DNA from: an uncultured Opitutales bacterium
Lineage (GTDB): Bacteria; Verrucomicrobiota; Verrucomicrobiia; Opitutales; Intestinicryptomonadaceae
Assembly: GCA_944389195.1 (NCBI GenBank)
Contig: CALXLM010000015.1
Location: 1-47,144 of the forward strand
DNA length: 47,144 bases
Reading direction: 5' to 3'
A program made the position numbers and the translations under genes. This document shows, piece by piece, positions 43,203-47,144 of this stretch (position 1 is the first letter of the stretch; each line of letters starts with the position of its first letter). The notes under the pieces are model-generated. The model searched no databases. It was given only the letters and a program-made list of their open reading frames with translations, and had not been told where the DNA came from.

Positions 43203-43871
43203 CTACGATAAAATCCTCTCAAGCACGCGCGAAAACACTTCCTCCACCTTCCGGTACTCGGCGCTCCCAAAAGTAGTCCAACTATTCGCCCTTTTAAAAC
43301 CCACGCGCGCCGAATTAAACATCATGGTCTGGCCCAACAGCATTTGCGCAATTATTCTTGCCCGCTCACCGGCATATCTACCACATGTGGCTATCGCCAG
43401 CAGCTTCTCGAGAAGCACTATCGACGGATATATTATCTTTTCGTAAATCAAGTCGAAAGCTTCGGTCGGATACATCTCCTCGCGAGTAGTTATGAGAATT
43501 ATACTGCGCATGACAGAATCCGTTTTTGCATCGATACACACCCTGCTCATTATAAAGTCGAATATCAGGCGTTTCGCCTCGTCTATGGATTTTGACTTCT
43601 CGATTTCGACTCCGCGGGCGAAATACACGGCTATGTATGCATGGACATATTCGGACAACTGGCGAATGGTTTCCATATACAACTCGCTTTTCCCTCCGAA
43701 ATAATAGCTTATAGCAGCATGGTTTACCCCAGCTTTCGCCGCAATTTGGCGCGTGCGCACGGCCGCAAACGGAAATATTGCAAACTCGTCTATTGCCGCC
43801 CTGATTATCCGAGATTTCGCATCGTCGCAAATGCCCTCGAATAATCTCGCCACATAATTCTTCTTAATCAT
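43203..43871 (-). CDS. TetR-family repressor, likely regulator of the RND operon
   Basis: 222 residues. The N-terminal helix-turn-helix is AVRTRQIAAKAGVNHAAISYYFGGKSELY (about 37-65), with the YYF hallmark. The ligand-binding half is not characteristic of a named subfamily. It is the first gene of the minus-strand operon, 28 nt before the adaptor gene, and has an operator-like palindrome 6 nt before its own ATG, so autoregulation is likely. No SD is visible; the predicted transcription start lies 1-2 nt from the start codon, consistent with a leaderless message. Confidence 0.92.
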   Translation of the reverse strand: MIKKNYVARLFEGICDDAKSRIIRAAIDEFAIFPFAAVRTRQIAAKAGVNHAAISYYFGGKSELYMETIRQLSEYVHAYIAVYFARGVEIEKSKSIDEAKRLIFDFIMSRVCIDAKTDSVMRSIILITTREEMYPTEAFDLIYEKIIYPSIVLLEKLLAIATCGRYAGERARIIAQMLLGQTMMFNSARVGFKRANSWTTFGSAEYRKVEEVFSRVLERILS

Positions 43872-43877
43872 TGGGTT

Positions 43878-43900
43878 TAACCAAATGATTGAAACGGTTA
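43878..43900. promoter_or_regulatory. Operator-like palindrome of the tetR-RND operon
   Basis: TAACC (43878-43882) and GGTTA (43896-43900) are exact complements separated by 13 nt. The palindrome lies between the -35 and the start codon and covers the -10 box, the usual place for a TetR operator. Binding is not shown. Confidence 0.5.
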
Positions 43901-43908
43901 GCTGTCAA
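43880..43908 (-). promoter_or_regulatory. Promoter of the tetR-RND operon
   Basis: On the minus strand TTGACA (complement of 43903-43908), a 17-nt spacer and TTTGGT (complement of 43880-43885). The -10 is weak. It places the transcription start next to the ATG at 43871. Confidence 0.45.
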
Positions 43909-43957
43909 ATTTTTTTTTTAACTTTTTTTGCCGCGCGCCCAAAACCTTTTTGCCTAC

Positions 43958-45118
43958 TCAATTTTCGACATGCGAACGCAGAGCGGGCGTTATGAAAGTG
44001 ACCAAAATTCCCACCATACCCATCAGCGCAAAAGAAAAACGCAAGCTCGACAACTGCGCAATATGGCCTATTAGAGGCGGAAATATCAGGAAGCCAAAAA
44101 AACCCACCGTCGAAACAACCGCAATCGCGATGCCAGCCGACATTCTGCGCGAACGCCCCGCAAGGCTATAACACGTTGGAACGACCGATGAAACTCCAAA
44201 ACCCACAATTAAGAACCCCAGCACGCCCGTCGCTATTTCCGGGTGGAACACCGCAACAAACATTCCAGAAGCAATAAATGCGCCGCTAATTCTCAGAACC
44301 GTAATGTGGCCGAATCTGTTTATGAGGGAGTCTCCAATAAACCTTCCCGTTGCCATGGCAGACATAAACGCGATAAATCCGGCTCTGCTTACGTCCGGAG
44401 CAGTTCCTACTACGTCGCGGAAAAATATGACACTCCAATCGAACATAGCACCCTCGCAACTCATGCATGCAAAAGCCGTGGCGCCAAGGCAGAGTATGTA
44501 GGGGGTCGGGCGCCAAAATCCGCGCGAGGCCCCTGTGCGACCGTCGGGTTCCGGGGGAAAATCCCCGCGCACAAGATGCGTTCTTGCAAGAGACAAAACC
44601 GAAAGCGTAAAAATGTTAACTCCCAAAAAGTGCTCAAAAACCCCCACATGCAATCCGACAAGAAACGCGCTTAAAACCCCTCCGCAAAAGCCGGCCAAAC
44701 TCCAGACGCCGTGGAACGACGCCATCACCGAACGCCCGTAAATTCTTTCCACGTCAACGGCCTGGGTGTTGATGGATATATTCGTAAGATTGGCGGAAAC
44801 CCCAAATAAAAAAAGAGCGCAAAACAACTGTCCTGCCGAATCCGCAAGCATAAGCGGAAAAAGCATAAGCGGATAAACAAACCCTGCAATACCCGCAACG
44901 CGGGCGCTCGTAAATTTCGATACAAGCCACCCCGACAACAACATAACCGACATCTGTCCGAGCGGAATAGCAAAAAGAACAGAACCCAAAGCCGCGTCGC
45001 CGAGACCCAAAGCCGACTTAAAATCGGGTATTCTCGTGGCCCATGCCGAAAACACAATTCCCTGGTTAAAAAACAGCGTTCCAACCGCAATTCTGTGTTC
45101 TAAAGGTTTTGTTTCCAT
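43958..45118 (-). CDS. MFS transporter of the YbjJ-like type
   Basis: 386 residues with about 12 membrane segments. The N-terminus RIAVGTLFFNQGIVFSAWATRIPDFKSALGL (9-39) and FHGVWSLAGFCGGVLSAFLVG match YbjJ-like MFS proteins, which are poorly understood. Candidate roles include sugar or drug export, and I would not choose between them. Membrane segments are visible at, for example, 45-60, 78-98, 100-118, 135-155, 165-180, 210-225 and in the C-terminal six. It has the same orientation as the RND operon and lies directly upstream of it (86 nt), but the tetR promoter separates them. No regulatory gene is adjacent. Confidence 0.85.
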   Translation of the reverse strand: METKPLEHRIAVGTLFFNQGIVFSAWATRIPDFKSALGLGDAALGSVLFAIPLGQMSVMLLSGWLVSKFTSARVAGIAGFVYPLMLFPLMLADSAGQLFCALFLFGVSANLTNISINTQAVDVERIYGRSVMASFHGVWSLAGFCGGVLSAFLVGLHVGVFEHFLGVNIFTLSVLSLARTHLVRGDFPPEPDGRTGASRGFWRPTPYILCLGATAFACMSCEGAMFDWSVIFFRDVVGTAPDVSRAGFIAFMSAMATGRFIGDSLINRFGHITVLRISGAFIASGMFVAVFHPEIATGVLGFLIVGFGVSSVVPTCYSLAGRSRRMSAGIAIAVVSTVGFFGFLIFPPLIGHIAQLSSLRFSFALMGMVGILVTFITPALRSHVEN

Positions 45119-45245
45119 CGTCTTTATGCCGCGTAAAACCGGCGGACAATTCGGTATTATGAAATTAAGGGTTTGGGAATTTACGCCGGACCCCTGCGTT
45201 GTCGATAAAAAAACGGAATAAAAAACTCAAAAAAAACGCGAGAGC

Positions 45246-46859
45246 CTATTTTTTCTTTTTTGCCGCCAAAGCAGCGTCCTTCTCAGCAAAAATCCGACGC
45301 AGTACCACTAAGTTTTCTGGCATGGAAATCTTGTGTTTTGCCGAAAGGGCCAATGCTTTCGCAACAACAGCCCGCTTACCGGGCTCTGACAGCGCTTTTG
45401 AATCCGCCAATTTAGAGTAAACGCCCAACGCCTCCTCGAACTTCGATTCAGACTCCAAAAACCGCGCGAGCTCAAATGCAATTCCGCATAGGCCGGCCGA
45501 CGAATAGATGTCGCGCGAAAGCAAAAGCCCAGAATATTTTTCGGCTTTGCCGGGATCTTGGCGGCAGTCGAGAATCAAACGCAGCAATATCGCCTCATCG
45601 GGCATCGATCCGACATATTTTTCTGCAAACCCCACTGTATCCGGCACTTTCAAACCTTCGGCCAACATTCTGTTCATTTCCCGCAAAACAACATATTGCG
45701 AAAGCTCGTCCACCTCGCCCCTGCCTATCGCCTCCAACTGGCTTTTCAAATCCACCTTGAACGGCTCGTACAGCGGATCGCCCACCACTACCGACTGCCA
45801 GCTCAACACCGATATGGAAGCGTATGCGACCTCCCCGGCGCATAAACCGCGCGCGTATCCTGCCATTATTGCGCCTATGTTGTGCGTTCCCGAAAGATAC
45901 GGTTCGTAAACGTTTCCGAACGCCTGAGCAGCCCCGCACTGAAGCAGCCTTAAAGTCCAACCTTTCGACCAAAGCTGCTGGGCGCTGAACGAAAACAAGT
46001 GCAAAGCTATCGCCCCGTCCGCCATCTTCAGCGAATTTTCGGCAAAATAAAACTTCGGAACGGGCCAATACCATCCGAAATAAAATGCCGGCGCATCCAT
46101 GCGCTGAGTGTAGTCGAAAAGCGCTGGACGCTCATCGACGGAAATATCGTAGTGCAAGCCCCTTAAAATGGACGCTGCCACATCGAGCCACTTGTCTCCA
46201 AGCTTAAATTTCTTCGATTTGTCTATATAGGCGCGTCCGCGCAAACCCTTTTTTTCCGCCACGAGAGCCGAATCTATGCTTCTTTTGGCAGTTTCAAAAG
46301 TATCTCCGTCCAGCCTGGCAACCCTCAAAACTCCAAAAGTTTTATGCCCGTCAACAGACGAATAATTTCCGTACAACGGATTCGCGCACGGCCCCGCCAA
46401 AGACTTCATCGGAAGAAACGTAGCCGCCAATTCGGAATCGACCGACGCGCCGTCAAAATGCATTCCCGCCGAATTTTTAGACATTACCTTATAAGGAAGC
46501 TTGCACAGCACTATAAAATCCACGTCGTGGGAATTAAACACATAAATTTTGCGCGAATTCAATCGATCCTCTCCGGCTGCAAAGGCCGAAACCGCCTTGC
46601 GGCCGATTAGCTCCTTTATGACCGGTTCGGCTATGTCGCGCTCGTATTCATGTCTGGAAATACCCGAAGCATTTTTAACCGACACAAAAATTATATTTTT
46701 TCTGTCTATGCCTCTCGCCCCGCAATAATATTCAGCCAATTTCAACGAATCTGAATTATTTTTGTTAGCCACAACATAAACCTTGCTTTTGTCAACACCC
46801 GCAAACAAAGCGCAATTAAAAAACAAAAAAAGAAAAGCGGCCGGTAAAAAGACTTTCAT
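45246..46859 (-). CDS. TIGR03790-family exported protein of unknown function
   Basis: 537 residues from the ATG at 46859 (an in-frame GTG at 46895 would precede it, but the ATG gives the better signal peptide MKVFLPAAFLFLFFNCALFAG). The family pattern is visible: VYVVANKNNSDSLKLAEYYCGARGI near the start, HEYERDIAEPVIKEL, then DFIVLCKLPYKV and AGPCANPLYG. A central VARLDGDTF follows, and a C-terminal GTHNIGAIMAGYARGLCAGEVAYAS plus SVVVGDPLYEPF resembles the region after which these proteins end. The last 120 residues are helical (AEKYSGLLLSRDIYSSAGLCGIAFELARF) and end in a Lys run. The family is widespread in environmental bacteria, and no activity is known to me. Confidence 0.8.
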   Translation of the reverse strand: MKVFLPAAFLFLFFNCALFAGVDKSKVYVVANKNNSDSLKLAEYYCGARGIDRKNIIFVSVKNASGISRHEYERDIAEPVIKELIGRKAVSAFAAGEDRLNSRKIYVFNSHDVDFIVLCKLPYKVMSKNSAGMHFDGASVDSELAATFLPMKSLAGPCANPLYGNYSSVDGHKTFGVLRVARLDGDTFETAKRSIDSALVAEKKGLRGRAYIDKSKKFKLGDKWLDVAASILRGLHYDISVDERPALFDYTQRMDAPAFYFGWYWPVPKFYFAENSLKMADGAIALHLFSFSAQQLWSKGWTLRLLQCGAAQAFGNVYEPYLSGTHNIGAIMAGYARGLCAGEVAYASISVLSWQSVVVGDPLYEPFKVDLKSQLEAIGRGEVDELSQYVVLREMNRMLAEGLKVPDTVGFAEKYVGSMPDEAILLRLILDCRQDPGKAEKYSGLLLSRDIYSSAGLCGIAFELARFLESESKFEEALGVYSKLADSKALSEPGKRAVVAKALALSAKHKISMPENLVVLRRIFAEKDAALAAKKKK

Positions 46860-46995
46860 TTGACAAACTAATTTACATTTTAGACAGAGCTGCACAATAA
46901 AAAATAAAAGAAAAACTCAAACGTCCGATTCCCGCGATTTTTATCGCCGTACATGTGCCGGCAATTTTGAAACGCATTCCGCCGTATAAAAAAAT

Positions 46996-47144
46996 CTGCT
47001 CTTCGTCAAAATCAGGGCCAAGCTATACAGATGTTCGCAATGCGGACATCTATTTAGGGAACTCATCAGGAGATTAAAGCCGCACAAGCGCATGGCGGAA
47101 AACTTCAAGGGCAGCGTTGCCAAAAAGTATCCGGACGGCGCCAC
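46996..47144 (+). CDS. Zinc-ribbon-like reading frame running off the right edge (uncertain)
   Basis: The plus-strand frame after a TAA near 46986 reads without stops to the edge and contains LYRCSQCGHLFRELI, a CxxCGH motif like those of small zinc ribbons, followed by a basic stretch (RRLKPHKRMAEN). No ATG is present before the motif (a CTG at 46992 or a later ATG near 47090 are the only in-frame options), and there is no SD. The minus-strand frame over the same bases also shows CPHC by complementarity, so the strand is not settled. It may be a gene fragment. Confidence 0.3.
   Translation, partial: MLFVKIRAKLYRCSQCGHLFRELIRRLKPHKRMAENFKGSVAKKYPDGA

Noticed and set aside
43174-43270. Upstream start for the RND adaptor
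   Set aside because: It would overlap tetR by 68 nt and bury the lipoprotein signal; the ATG at 43174 fits better.
1-47144. CRISPR array, tRNA, rRNA, insertion sequence or prophage
   Set aside because: No regularly spaced repeats, cloverleaf, transposase or phage gene was found on either strand.

Overview
The window looks like chromosomal DNA of a Gram-negative bacterium of the Verrucomicrobiota or a related PVC lineage. The evidence is a PEP-CTERM-anchored surface protein, several exported multidomain glycoside hydrolases with no SusC/SusD pair, Tat-type Gfo/Idh/MocA and FAD enzymes, an RND efflux operon with an outer-membrane lipoprotein, and an LptF/LptG permease. The lineage call is inference: no rRNA or other phylogenetic marker is present. 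No tRNA, rRNA, CRISPR array, insertion sequence or prophage gene was seen.

Left third (1-16 kb): a minus-strand run holds two GH99/WbsX-like proteins flanking an SGNH hydrolase. Facing it is a PEP-CTERM beta-helix-like protein with a good promoter, SD and terminator. After a 0.46 kb empty stretch comes a two-gene module, a NifU/IscU-like scaffold followed by a GGGtGRT-family protein, whose function is unknown. Then a minus-strand operon of about 8.6 kb (15459 to 6874) encodes four exported proteins: a clan GH-A-like hydrolase, a five-bladed beta-propeller glycosidase-like protein, an MGH1/GH63-like (alpha/alpha)6 hydrolase and a large double-Rossmann FAD oxidoreductase.

Middle (15.6-30.3 kb): purD and an LptF/LptG permease form a housekeeping pair. 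They are followed by two tandem plus-strand paralogues of the GH-A-like hydrolase, ending at a bidirectional terminator. Convergent to these is a two-gene exported module, a Tat-type Gfo/Idh/MocA oxidoreductase plus a lipoprotein sugar isomerase/epimerase-like TIM barrel, behind a near-consensus promoter. This pairing recalls oxidise-then-eliminate glycoside cleavage. An ECF sigma factor with a probable membrane anti-sigma partner, asd and an L,D-transpeptidase follow.

Right third (30.3-47.1 kb): an NtrC-type sigma-54 activator; a tightly packed murJ-hemE-hemN-sixA run; an exported EEP-fold phosphatase/nuclease; a tetR-MFP-RND-OMF efflux operon with an operator-like palindrome; a YbjJ-like MFS transporter; and a TIGR03790-family exported protein. 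A zinc-ribbon-like reading frame runs off the right edge.

Overall, the left 27 kb appears to be an exported glycan-degradation island in which hydrolytic enzymes and redox enzymes are all directed across the inner membrane. Several promoters place the predicted transcription start at or within about 10 nt of the start codon, suggesting leaderless or near-leaderless messages.
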